From Bryobacterales bacterium (lineage in GTDB: Bacteria; Acidobacteriota; Terriglobia; Bryobacterales; Bryobacteraceae), in the NCBI GenBank assembly GCA_016721425.1, contig JADKID010000038.1, forward strand, positions 496,001-560,000: 64,000 nt of DNA, given 5' to 3'. Below the pieces are notes generated by a model, which was not told the origin of the DNA, ran no database searches, and worked only from the letters and a program-made list of their open reading frames with translations. Both the position numbers and the translations under genes were made by a program. Below, piece by piece: positions 18,414 through 26,533 of this stretch (position 1 is the stretch's first letter; every line of letters starts with the position of its first letter).

Positions 18414-19688
18414 ATGAAATCCCACCTCTTCGCCCTGCTGTTCCTCCTCGCCCCGGCCATCCACGCCGCGCCCGCCGCCGAACGTCCGCGCGTTGTCGTC
18501 TCCACCGATATCGGAGGCACCGATCCCGACGACTTCCAGTCCATGGTCCACCTCCTCCTCTACGCCGACGTGCTCGATCTCGAAGGCATCCTCTCCTCCC
18601 CCTTCGGCCCCGGCCGCCTCGAGCACATCCTCCAGGTCATCCAGCACTACGAAAAGGACTATCCGAATCTCAAAACCTACTCCAGCCAATACCCGTCTCC
18701 CGATGCCCTGCGCGCCATCTCCAAACAGGGGGCCTTCGATTCGCCCGGACCCGCCGGAGTCGGCAAGCCCACCGAAGGCTCCGCTTGGCTCATTCAATGC
18801 GCCCGCCGGCCCGACCCCCGTCCGCTGCACGTCCTCGTCTGGGGCGGTATCGAGGACCTCGCCCAGGCCCTGCACGATGCGCCCGACATCCTGCCGAAAC
18901 TCCGCGTCTACTTCATCGGCGGACCCAACAAGATGTGGAGCGTCGATGCCTACAACTACATCGAGCAGCATCACCCCAAGCTCTGGATCATCGAGGCAAA
19001 TTCCACCTACCGAGGCTGGTTCGTTGGCGGCAATCAGCAGGGCGAGTGGGGCAATGCCTCCTTCGTCGCGGCGCACATCGCCGGTCGCGGCGCACTCGGC
19101 GAGTACTTCTCCACCCATCTCAAAGGCGTCATCAAGATGGGCGATACACCGTCGGTCGGCTGGCTGCTTCACGGCAAGCCTGATGACCCATCCCAGCCCG
19201 GATGGGGCGGCCGCTTCGTCCGCATCTGGGACGGGAGAAAGACCATCTTCGATCACCTCACCACCGAGTCCGAGACGGCCGAGGCCTTCGGCGTTGCCGA
19301 ATTCGCCATCCCTCTACCCGCCGGCATGACCCGTGACCACTCAGCGCGCGTCCTCTTCGACAATCGCATCACCGTCAACTCCACCAACGACGGACGCACG
19401 CTCCACTTCCGCTTCTCCCCCCGCGACGCCAAGATCTGGTCCTACGTCATCACCAGCGATTTCGCACCCATGAACGGCCAGTCCGGCAGGTTCACCGCTG
19501 TGCCGCCGCCGCCCGCGCGCACCAGTCGCCCCTCCACCCTCCACCCCAATTGGTGGATCGACGACCCCGCTCCCTCCGCCGCCGAGGGCGTCCACGCCGG
19601 AGCCCGCAGCGTCAATCAGTGGCGCGAAGACTTCCTCCGCGATTTCGCCCTCCGCATGCTCCGCTGCCAGGCGCCCAAACACGAATAG
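18414..19688 (+). CDS. DUF1593 exported nucleoside-hydrolase-like protein
   Basis: This 424-aa protein has a signal peptide (MKSHLFALLFLLAPAIHAAPAA) and the DUF1593 signature close to the mature N-terminus: VVVSTDIGGTDPDDFQSMVHLLLY. This resembles the Asp-rich calcium-binding loop of inosine-uridine nucleoside hydrolases. The C-terminal ~100 residues form a beta domain commonly found in the family. The substrate is unknown; location beside GH127 and the family's frequency in plant-polysaccharide loci suggest a glycosidic or ribosyl-like bond. The start has a weak AGGGAAA 8-14 bases upstream. It is very probably co-transcribed with the GH127 gene. Confidence 0.87.
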   Translation: MKSHLFALLFLLAPAIHAAPAAERPRVVVSTDIGGTDPDDFQSMVHLLLYADVLDLEGILSSPFGPGRLEHILQVIQHYEKDYPNLKTYSSQYPSPDALRAISKQGAFDSPGPAGVGKPTEGSAWLIQCARRPDPRPLHVLVWGGIEDLAQALHDAPDILPKLRVYFIGGPNKMWSVDAYNYIEQHHPKLWIIEANSTYRGWFVGGNQQGEWGNASFVAAHIAGRGALGEYFSTHLKGVIKMGDTPSVGWLLHGKPDDPSQPGWGGRFVRIWDGRKTIFDHLTTESETAEAFGVAEFAIPLPAGMTRDHSARVLFDNRITVNSTNDGRTLHFRFSPRDAKIWSYVITSDFAPMNGQSGRFTAVPPPPARTSRPSTLHPNWWIDDPAPSAAEGVHAGARSVNQWREDFLRDFALRMLRCQAPKHE

Positions 19689-19754
19689 GCCCTAGTACCC
19701 CTCAACTGCTTGTGATATCAAGGTGTGGAATCATCCGCCCCCAAGGAGCCAGCA

Positions 19755-20795
19755 ATGAGCCTAACCCGCCGCCAATTTCTCGCCACCACCGGAGCCGCCG
19801 CCCTCGGTGCCGCACCCCGCAACCAGGTGAAGATCGGCGTAGAGATGGGCTGCATCAGCTCCGCCAAGTACACGCCCTTCCAGTACCTGGACTACCTTGC
19901 CGGTATCGGCGCCAGCGTGGCCCAGTTCTCCGCCAGCACTCTTGGTGTCAACCTCGCCAGCCCGGACGAGGAAGTCATCAAAAAGGTGCGCGAATACGCC
20001 GCCGCAAAGGGCATCACCACGCCCGCGTTCTCCTCCGGCTGCATCTGTCCCACTTCCACCGGCTTCAACAGCAAGGCCGGCACTGCCGAGGAGCAGATCG
20101 CCCAAGGCCTGAAGCTCTCTCGAATGATGGGCGCCACCGCCATGCGCGGCGTCGTCGGTGGAGCCAAGGAACGGCCCCAGATCGAAATCCACATGCAGTC
20201 CATGAGCCGCCTGCTCAAAGGAATGCGTTCTCAAATCAGGGAATCGGGCGTCAAGATCGCGCTCGAAAACCACGGCGGCGATTTCCAGGCCCGCGAGCTC
20301 AAAGCCCTCGTCGAAGATGTCGGCTTCGACATTCTCGGCATCTGTCTCGACTCCGGCAATCCCCTCTGGATGCTCGAAGACCCGCACCTCACACTCGAGC
20401 TCCTCGGCCCCTACTCCATCGTCAGCCATGTTCGCGATACCGCCGTCTGGCGTGTGCCGGAGGGCGTCGCCGTGCGCTGGGTCAACATGGGCGAGGGCAA
20501 TGTCGATATCGATGGCTGGATCAATAAGTTCCTCGCCGTCCAGCCCGCCGTCCCCGTCACCTTCGAAAACATCGTCTCCGGCCAACCGCGCCTCATTCGC
20601 GTCTTCGATGCCGCCACTTTCAAGGACTACCCCAAAATGCCCGCTGGCGACCTGGCCCGGTTCCTCGCCTTGGCAGAGCGAGGCAAGCCCGTCCCCGCCC
20701 AACCGGCCGCGCCCGGCAAGTCCCGCAGCCAGCAACAACTCGACGATCTGGAGTTCTGCGTGCGTTACACCCGCAAGCTCTTGTCCGCCGCCTGA
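19755..20795 (+). CDS. Tat-exported sugar phosphate isomerase/epimerase-like TIM barrel
   Basis: The 346-aa product starts MSLTRRQFLATTGAAALGAA, a clear Tat leader, and continues as an AP-endonuclease-2/xylose-isomerase-like TIM barrel. Metal-binding-type segments include KIALENHGGDF, GICLDSGNP and SHVRDTAVW. Enzymes of this superfamily isomerise or epimerise free or phosphorylated sugars; export suggests a free sugar or sugar acid. The frame extends to 19725, but AAGGAG at 19743-19748 and the leader fix the start at 19755. It follows DUF1593 by 66 bp and precedes a broken DUF362 gene by 26 bp on the same strand, so it probably belongs to the same transcript. Specific substrate cannot be assigned. 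Confidence 0.85.
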   Translation: MSLTRRQFLATTGAAALGAAPRNQVKIGVEMGCISSAKYTPFQYLDYLAGIGASVAQFSASTLGVNLASPDEEVIKKVREYAAAKGITTPAFSSGCICPTSTGFNSKAGTAEEQIAQGLKLSRMMGATAMRGVVGGAKERPQIEIHMQSMSRLLKGMRSQIRESGVKIALENHGGDFQARELKALVEDVGFDILGICLDSGNPLWMLEDPHLTLELLGPYSIVSHVRDTAVWRVPEGVAVRWVNMGEGNVDIDGWINKFLAVQPAVPVTFENIVSGQPRLIRVFDAATFKDYPKMPAGDLARFLALAERGKPVPAQPAAPGKSRSQQQLDDLEFCVRYTRKLLSAA

Positions 20796-20821
20796 ATCGA
20801 CTTGAACGATGGAGGTGCATC

Positions 20822-21099
20822 ATGCGCCGGCGTTGTTTTCTGCAATCCCTAGCCACGGCCTCTGCCGCCATCGCGCAGCAGCGCCCCACTCCCGCTCCGC
20901 CCCAGCGCTTCCAGCCCTCGGAAGGAGCCAATCAGCCCCTCGGAGTAGGGCAGGGCATTCACCCCGGCCGCGCGCGCCCGATGGCTCCGGCGCTCTCCCC
21001 AGCCTCGGCACGCACGAGCATTGGGACAATGCCGCCAGCCGGAAATACTCGCGCAACCTGGGCCGCAAGGAAGGTATCGAATTAATCGCCAATATCTGA
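20822..21099 (+). pseudogene. DUF362 gene remnant: N- and C-termini joined by a large internal deletion
   Basis: The 5' part has a good ribosome site (GGAGG at 20811-20815), a Tat-like leader (MRRRCFLQSLATASAAIA) and NQPLGVGQGIHPGR, which is the typical start of a secreted DUF362 protein. In another frame, from about 20980 to the TGA at 21097-21099, the sequence reads LGTHEHWDNAASRKYSRNLG then GIELIANI, which is the typical end of the same family. The several hundred residues between are missing and the frames do not match. The junction lies in a GC-repeat stretch near 20968-20980. The intact DUF362 gene starts 34 bp downstream. No functional product is expected beyond a short peptide. Confidence 0.8.
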
Positions 21100-21133
21100 T
21101 CTGCCCCGGCCGGTTCTGCCATACAATATCCGC

Positions 21134-22279
21134 ATGACGAACACCGCTTTGACTCGCCGCCAGGCCCTCGGCCTCGCCGGCTCCGCGCTCGCGGGATGGT
21201 CGAAGACGCCCCCTGCCTCCACCGTCGCCATCGCCCGCTGCCGTGCCTACGATCCAAAAATCTACGACACCCTCAAGACACTCACCGATCAATGCGGCGG
21301 TCTGGGCAAGGTCGTCAAGGGCAAGACCGTTGCCGTCAAACTGAATCTCACCGGCAACCCCGCGCGGTTTCCAGTGAAGCCCGGCCTGCCCTACCGCAAC
21401 GAGCCGGGCACCGTGCTCGCGCTCTGCCAGCTCATGGCCAAATCTGGCGCCAAACGGATCCGCCTCATCGAGAGCTTCTTCCCGGGCAAGCAGGATCTGG
21501 AACTGTGGGCGCGCTACGGGCTCGATGTCAAAGCGATTGAGAACTGTGGCGTCAAGGTCGAGTGGGAAAACACCAACAATCTCGGCCTCGCCAAGCAGTA
21601 TGTGCGCATGAAGGTGCCGGGCGGCGGCATCATGTATCCCGCCTACGATCTGAACCACTCCTACCAGGATTGCGACGCCTACGTCTCCCTCTCCAAACTA
21701 AAAAATCACTGGATCGCCGGCGTCACCATGACCATGAAGAACAACTTCGGCATCACGCCCTGTTCCCTCTACGGCGGCGATGCCGGGTCGGACGGCAACG
21801 AAGACCCCAAACAGGAGCGCGCGCCCGTCGGCCACAACGGCGCCAAGACTCCGCCCAAGGGCGTGCCCCAGGAGTTGCATCCCGAATCACCACGCGAGCC
21901 CGGCTACCGCGTCCCCCGCATCGTCGTCGATCTCTGCTCCATCCGGCCCGTCGACCTCTCCATTGTGGATGGCGTGGAGACCATCCGCGGCGGCGAGGGT
22001 GAGTGGAACCGTGGCGTGGAGCTCATGAAGCCCGGCGTCCTCCTCGCCGGACGCAACATGGTCTGCGTGGATACCGTTTGCACCGCCGTGATGGGCTACG
22101 ATCCCCGGGCAACCCGCGGAGCGTCACCCTTCCTGAACGGCGACAACACTCTCCTGCTGGCCGAGGCGGCCGGGCTCGGATCGGCGGACCTCGCGCAGAT
22201 CGAGACCGCCGGACTCCGCCTGAAGGATGCGAAGATCGACTTCGGTCCCGGTCCCGTCGGGAAGAAGTTCTTTTCCTAA
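21134..22279 (+). CDS. DUF362 family Tat-exported protein
   Basis: This 381-aa protein has a Tat-type leader (LTRRQALGLAGSALAG) and the DUF362 core, seen in VAVKLNLTGNP, RIRLIESFFPG, SLSKLKNHWIAGVTMTMKN and MGYDPRATRG. Family members often carry iron-sulfur ferredoxin domains, but no CxxCxxC motif is visible here, so a redox role is not supported; the function is unknown. TACAAT at 21122-21127 sits seven bases before the ATG and could be a -10 box of a nearly leaderless transcript, although no good -35 box is present. It follows the DUF362 remnant, suggesting either a tandem pair of which one decayed or replacement of one copy by the other. Confidence 0.83.
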   Translation: MTNTALTRRQALGLAGSALAGWSKTPPASTVAIARCRAYDPKIYDTLKTLTDQCGGLGKVVKGKTVAVKLNLTGNPARFPVKPGLPYRNEPGTVLALCQLMAKSGAKRIRLIESFFPGKQDLELWARYGLDVKAIENCGVKVEWENTNNLGLAKQYVRMKVPGGGIMYPAYDLNHSYQDCDAYVSLSKLKNHWIAGVTMTMKNNFGITPCSLYGGDAGSDGNEDPKQERAPVGHNGAKTPPKGVPQELHPESPREPGYRVPRIVVDLCSIRPVDLSIVDGVETIRGGEGEWNRGVELMKPGVLLAGRNMVCVDTVCTAVMGYDPRATRGASPFLNGDNTLLLAEAAGLGSADLAQIETAGLRLKDAKIDFGPGPVGKKFFS

Positions 22280-22331
22280 GGCCAATCTGCCGTCGCACTC
22301 GCGCGTCACGGTACCGCGCGCCAGCCGCGTA

Positions 22332-22363
22332 GGGCCGTCCGATTTCCCTGATGGGGACGGCCC
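22332..22363. terminator. Hairpin between convergent genes
   Basis: GGGCCGTCC at 22332-22340 pairs perfectly with GGACGGCCC at 22355-22363 around a 14-base loop. It lies between the convergent DUF362 and isomerase genes. No T-run follows on either strand, so it may be a weak bidirectional terminator or 3'-end stabiliser. Confidence 0.45.
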
Positions 22364-22414
22364 GGACACCATCTGCGCCAGTCCCGGGAGGTTCGGTATC
22401 AGACTGAAACAGCC

Positions 22415-23256
22415 CTAACGCAGCCCCGCCAGATACACCAGGCTTTGCCGGATTTGCGGCACCGCATCCACGGCCTCTTCCTCCAGAAAGTACTGCTGCA
22501 CGCCGCACTCCTGCGCTGCCAGTAATGCGGCCCGCACGTCCACGAGGCCCGTGCCCAGCGGTACGCTGTCCTCTTCCGCCACGTCAGCTGGAGAGCCGCC
22601 CAGCTTCGTCCCTTTCCGAATGTCCTTCACGTGCATCAGCGGAAATCTGCCCGCATGTCGCTTCAGCATTCGTGCGGGGTCCTGCCCCCGTAGACGATCC
22701 AGAAAATGTCCATCTCGAAGTTCACGAACTTCGGATCTGTCAGTTTCGCCAGCGTGTCGAACTGCGTGCCGTCCGGCGAGGGATCAAACTCCGTCCCGTG
22801 CGTGTGATAGCACAGCCGCAGTCCCGCACCCGCCAACCTCTCGCCCCACCGGTTCAGGTTCTCCGCCGCCGGTGCGCAGTCCCTCGCCATCAAATGCTTC
22901 GCGCTGTGCGGGATGGTCGAGCAGACCACATACTCTGCTCCTAGCGTCCGCGCATGAGCGGCCACCACGTCCAAGTTCTTACCCAGCGCCTCGTAGCCGG
23001 CGCCGATCGACGTCGCCCTCAGTCCCGCGGCTTGGAGTAGTTTGAGAAACTCCGCCGGAGTCCGTCCGTAGAGATCGCCAGCCTCCACCACGCGGAACCC
23101 GAGCTTGCCAATCAGCCCCAGCGTGGACACCAGATCCTTCTCCGCCAGGTAACGCAGGCTGTAGATGTTGATGCCCACCGGAGCCCGAAACGCCGACGCG
23201 GCTGCCGCCGTTGCCGCCGCGCCCGCCATCCCCAGAAATCCGCGCCGCCCGATCAT
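22415..23256 (-). pseudogene. Sugar phosphate isomerase/epimerase gene with a -1 frameshift
   Basis: Two overlapping frames make one protein. The first, from the ATG at 23256, has a Tat leader (MIGRRGFLGMAGAAATAAAA) and a TIM-barrel start (VGINIYSLRYL... YHTHGTEFDP... FEMDIFWIVYGG) and then runs into a stop at 22663. The second continues the fold as DPARMLKRHAGRFPLMHVKD and ends at 22415. Restoring one G in the G5 run (22685-22689, C on the plus strand) joins them as WIVYGGGQDPARMLKRH, the usual family sequence. The start codon overlaps the stop of the oxidoreductase gene (ATGA), so the two form an operon. This could be a real inactivating mutation or an undercalled homopolymer. The intact product would be about 280 aa. 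Confidence 0.82.
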
Positions 23257-24554
23257 GCCTGCAACTTCCACGGGCTGCGATACTCCCGTTGCAGCAAGGG
23301 CCGCGCGCCTTCCTGCTCCACCGTCTGACGCTTCTCATCCCAGTCCAGCCGCATTCGCGAACGCATGGCCAGGTTGCCCAGGATCGAAGTCACCGATGAA
23401 CGCACACACGTCTCAATGTCGCTGTTCGGCCGTTTCCGCGTCCGCACGCAGTCCAGGAAATTGGCCCAGTGCAGCGGATGCGGATCGCTCACCCTCTTCA
23501 TCTCGAACGGCTGCAAATCCGAGCCCTTCTCCGGCGTGATCCGGATCACAGCGCGATCGACGTACAGCGTGCCTCGCGAACCGTGGAACGTAATGCCCAT
23601 CAGACGGTTCGAGCCCAGTTCCGTATTGTTCGACCGGTGCTCCCACGACCCCACAAAACCCGGATACTCATACGTCGCCAGCATGGTGTCCGGCGTCTCG
23701 CTGTTGTCCTGCAGCCAGTACTTCCCGCCAATCGCCACAACCCCATGCGGCATCACGTCTCCGAACGCCATCTGCACGATATCCAGCATATGAATGCCGG
23801 AGTCCGTCAACTGGCCGCCCGCATAGTCCCAGAAAAACCGGAAATACGAGTACGCATCCGGGTAGACGCCAAACCGGTTCGGGTTGAACGGCCGGGCCTG
23901 TGCCGGCCCCTGCCATAGATCCCAATCGAGTCCGGCCGGCGCGGCCTGCTCCGGTGGATTGCCGATCCCTTTCGGGTTCTGGTTGCTGTAAATCCAGCTC
24001 CGGACGAAAGCGATCTTGCCCAGTTCGCCGCCGCGCACGATCTCGCACGCCTTCTGGAAGTGCGCACCCGACCTCTGCCAAGTGCCCGCCTGCACCACAC
24101 GGTTGTACTTCCGTGCGGCCTCCACCATCACCGTGCCCTCGCTGATCGCCACGCAAGCCGGCTTCTCCACATAAACGTCTTTGCCCGCCTTGCACGCCTC
24201 CACCGTAATGTATGGGTGCCAGTGGTCCGGCGTCGAGACGCACACGGCGTCGATCGAAGGATCCGCCAGGATCTGCCGGAAGTCCCGGATCTCCTTCGGT
24301 TGGTGTCCGCCGCGCCGCGCCAGCGCCGCCGCCCGCTCCAGATTCGGCTGGAAGACGTCGCATACGGCGCTCACCACCACGCCCGGTTGCTTCATGGCGG
24401 CGCCGAGATTCTCAGAGCCCATCACCCCGACACCGATGAAGGCCGTCGAGATCCGGTCATTCGCCGCAACCGCTGCTCCCCGTAGCGCCGAGGCCGCGGT
24501 CGCTGCGGTCGCGGAACGCAAGAACAATCGGCGCGCAATTTCGCTGGTTGGCAT
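23253..24554 (-). CDS. Gfo/Idh/MocA family oxidoreductase, Tat-exported
   Basis: The 433-aa protein has a Tat leader (ARRLFLRSATAATAAS), a Rossmann start (AFIGVGVMGSENLG), the family's catalytic-type motif EKPACVAI in DVYVEKPA, and the substrate-domain features DSGIHMLDIVQMAFG. Members oxidise or reduce sugars and inositols with NAD(P); the exported acidobacterial and planctomycete forms are thought to carry a tightly bound cofactor. It is followed by a sugar isomerase-like gene overlapping by four bases (ATGA), a pairing that often acts on the same sugar. The ATG at 24554 starts directly with the leader region. Specific substrate is unknown, and the only intact partner in this pair is the oxidoreductase, since the isomerase is frameshifted. 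Confidence 0.88.
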   Translation of the reverse strand: MPTSEIARRLFLRSATAATAASALRGAAVAANDRISTAFIGVGVMGSENLGAAMKQPGVVVSAVCDVFQPNLERAAALARRGGHQPKEIRDFRQILADPSIDAVCVSTPDHWHPYITVEACKAGKDVYVEKPACVAISEGTVMVEAARKYNRVVQAGTWQRSGAHFQKACEIVRGGELGKIAFVRSWIYSNQNPKGIGNPPEQAAPAGLDWDLWQGPAQARPFNPNRFGVYPDAYSYFRFFWDYAGGQLTDSGIHMLDIVQMAFGDVMPHGVVAIGGKYWLQDNSETPDTMLATYEYPGFVGSWEHRSNNTELGSNRLMGITFHGSRGTLYVDRAVIRITPEKGSDLQPFEMKRVSDPHPLHWANFLDCVRTRKRPNSDIETCVRSSVTSILGNLAMRSRMRLDWDEKRQTVEQEGARPLLQREYRSPWKLQA

Positions 24555-24650
24555 TGCCGAATCTTACCGCAGCGCCAAGCCCTGAGGGAAAGTACGCCCC
24601 GTAGCACGCCCGGCTGCCTTCGTCGCAAGTCCGCCGCAACAGCTCGAAGA

Positions 24651-24842
24651 ATGTCGCCAGCGGCCTTCATGCTTGCTCCGAATGACAGATTGTCGCCCCT
24701 GACCGCCATCTGGCTGCATTCTCTGGTAGATTTCAACCTGTACGTGCCGGCCAATTCGATGGTGGCGGCATGGGTGCTGGGACTGGCCGAGGGTGTCCGG
24801 CGGCGGCCGGAGCGAGCGGGGCCCGGCGAAGGGAGATCGTAA
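24651..24842 (+). pseudogene. C-terminal remnant of an O-antigen ligase/polymerase-like membrane protein
   Basis: The 63-codon frame ends with LTAIWLHSLVDFNLYVPANS and MVAAWVLGLAEG, which matches the last transmembrane segment and the HSLVDFN-type motif near the C-terminus of Wzy/WaaL-like O-antigen ligase family proteins. The preceding residues do not look like membrane protein, and no upstream part of such a gene is present; the next gene upstream is on the other strand. I read it as a truncated 3' end left by a rearrangement. It lies where the base composition of the plus strand changes from C-rich to G-rich. Confidence rests on the motif alone. Confidence 0.55.
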
Positions 24843-24845
24843 GCG

Positions 24846-26390
24846 ATGTCTGATTCCGGTTTCGCGCGGCGGGACTTCCTGCGCACTTTGCCCGTGGCGG
24901 CAGGCGCTGCGGCGCCGGGCGCGCCCGGCACTGTGACGGTGGACCCCACCCCGCTCTTCGACATCTCACCGTGGTTGTATATGCAGTTCATGGAGCCGCT
25001 GGGCGCTACCGACAGCACGGTGGAGGCGGCGTGGGACTACGACCGCGACGACTGGCGTAAGGACTTCATCGATGCGGTGCGGGAGCTGGCTCCGGACGTG
25101 ATCCGATACGGCGGCTTGTACTCGCGGCACTACAAGTGGCGCGAGGGCGTGGGGCCCGCCGCACGGCGTCCCTCGACACGAAACTACTTCTGGGGCGGGA
25201 AGGAGACCAACCGGGTGGGCACGCATGAGTTTGTGGACTTCTGCCGGCGCGTCGGAGCGGAGCCGCTATACTGCGTCAATTTCCTGGCTGATGGGGAGCA
25301 GCGTTTCCGCAGCACCACAGAAGGGGATCGTACGGGAGATGCACGCGAGGCCGGGGACTGGGTTTCTTACGCCAACGATCCCGACCATCGCGAGCGGAAG
25401 GCGAACGGCTCAGCGGCGCCGTTTTCCATCCGGCTGTGGCAGCTCGGCAACGAGACGTCGTACGGGAACCGGACGTTCACGCGAGATCAGTCGATCCAGC
25501 ACACCATCGAATTTGCGCGCGAGATGCGGCGCCGCGACCCCTCCATTCGATTGATCGGCTGGGGCGACCGGGGCAGGGAAGGCACGGAACTCTGGGCCGG
25601 CGAACTGCTGAAGCGGGCCGGGGATCAGATCGATATGGTGGCCATTCACATGATGGGACAGAGCCCCAAACGTCCGGACACGGTGCTACGGGGGATGCGC
25701 TACCAGAGAGAGCCGGAGCGCGCCTGGGAGGAGCTGATCGAGCTATCGAACAACGTGGAGACGCGCGTGAAGGAACTCGAAGAGGTCATTGGATCATCGG
25801 GCCAGAAGAAGGGCATCGCGATCACCGAGGGGCATCTGAGCCTGGTTCCGCACAATGCCAACCCGATTCTCACGGAGTGGCTCTCGGCGGCTTACCATGC
25901 CCGATCGCTGAATATCTATCAGCGGCACGGCGCGAGCGTGAGGATGGCGACGGCGGCGGATTTCCAGGGCAATCGCTGGACGGTGAATGCTGTCATGCTG
26001 CAGACGCCGCGCGGGGTTACCTACCCGCTGCCGGTTGGCTCTATCGCGCGATTGTTCAAGCGGCACAACGGCAAGCAGGGCGTTGGCGTGACGGCTGCGC
26101 CAACGAGTCTGGACATTGCGGCGAGCCGCAGTGGCGACCGCGTCTATCTGCACGTAGCGAACTTGGAGTATCGGCGAAGCGTGGAGACGTCGTTTGCCGT
26201 GCGGGGCAGAGTGATCGCGGGCGGCCGCGTGGTGGCCATCGCGCCCGGTGACCTGCGGCAGTATGTGGGCCTGGATCAGCCGGATATTTTCCGGCCGCGC
26301 GAATCCGCGCTGGAGGCCGGGCCGACGCCGAAGTGGAGCTTTCCAGCGGGCTCAGTCTCCGTGGTGGAATTGGACCTGCGCGCGGCGTAA
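24846..26390 (+). CDS. GH51-like alpha-L-arabinofuranosidase, Tat-exported
   Basis: The 514-aa product has a Tat-type leader (ARRDFLRTLPVAAGAAA) and a clan-A TIM barrel. The acid/base Glu is in WQLGNETSYG (Asn202-Glu203) and the nucleophile is probably Glu328 in GIAITEGH, with the spacing expected for GH51. The C-terminal ~110 residues form a beta-sandwich, as in alpha-L-arabinofuranosidases. The start block DISPWLYMQFMEP corresponds to the family's GxFxEH-like opening but is degenerate, so a related exo-glycosidase is possible. The likely role is removal of L-arabinofuranosyl groups from plant hemicellulose, complementing the GH127 enzyme about 6.5 kb away. Codon choice here is G-rich on the plus strand, unlike the block before 24.6 kb. 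Confidence 0.78.
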   Translation: MSDSGFARRDFLRTLPVAAGAAAPGAPGTVTVDPTPLFDISPWLYMQFMEPLGATDSTVEAAWDYDRDDWRKDFIDAVRELAPDVIRYGGLYSRHYKWREGVGPAARRPSTRNYFWGGKETNRVGTHEFVDFCRRVGAEPLYCVNFLADGEQRFRSTTEGDRTGDAREAGDWVSYANDPDHRERKANGSAAPFSIRLWQLGNETSYGNRTFTRDQSIQHTIEFAREMRRRDPSIRLIGWGDRGREGTELWAGELLKRAGDQIDMVAIHMMGQSPKRPDTVLRGMRYQREPERAWEELIELSNNVETRVKELEEVIGSSGQKKGIAITEGHLSLVPHNANPILTEWLSAAYHARSLNIYQRHGASVRMATAADFQGNRWTVNAVMLQTPRGVTYPLPVGSIARLFKRHNGKQGVGVTAAPTSLDIAASRSGDRVYLHVANLEYRRSVETSFAVRGRVIAGGRVVAIAPGDLRQYVGLDQPDIFRPRESALEAGPTPKWSFPAGSVSVVELDLRAA

Positions 26391-26416
26391 GCGTTTCCGC
26401 AGCTTCCGCGGATTTC

Positions 26417-26432
26417 TGCGCGAAACGGACAG
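26417..26432 (+). promoter_or_regulatory. Repeated regulatory motif, copy 1 (before the MscS gene)
   Basis: TGCGCGAAACGGACAG matches the consensus TGCGSAAAWCGGATAG seen seven times in 26.4-44.5 kb. It is 101 bases before the chosen MscS start and is the most divergent copy, with GGACAG in place of GGATAG. Confidence 0.45.
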
Positions 26433-26533
26433 CGGGATTGGCGCGGCGACTCTACACTCGTAAGATGGACGTGCCGGCTCGCGGGGTGGCACGATCCGGC
26501 ACTGTCGCGAGGAGTGGAGCGAGTGGGAAAGCA

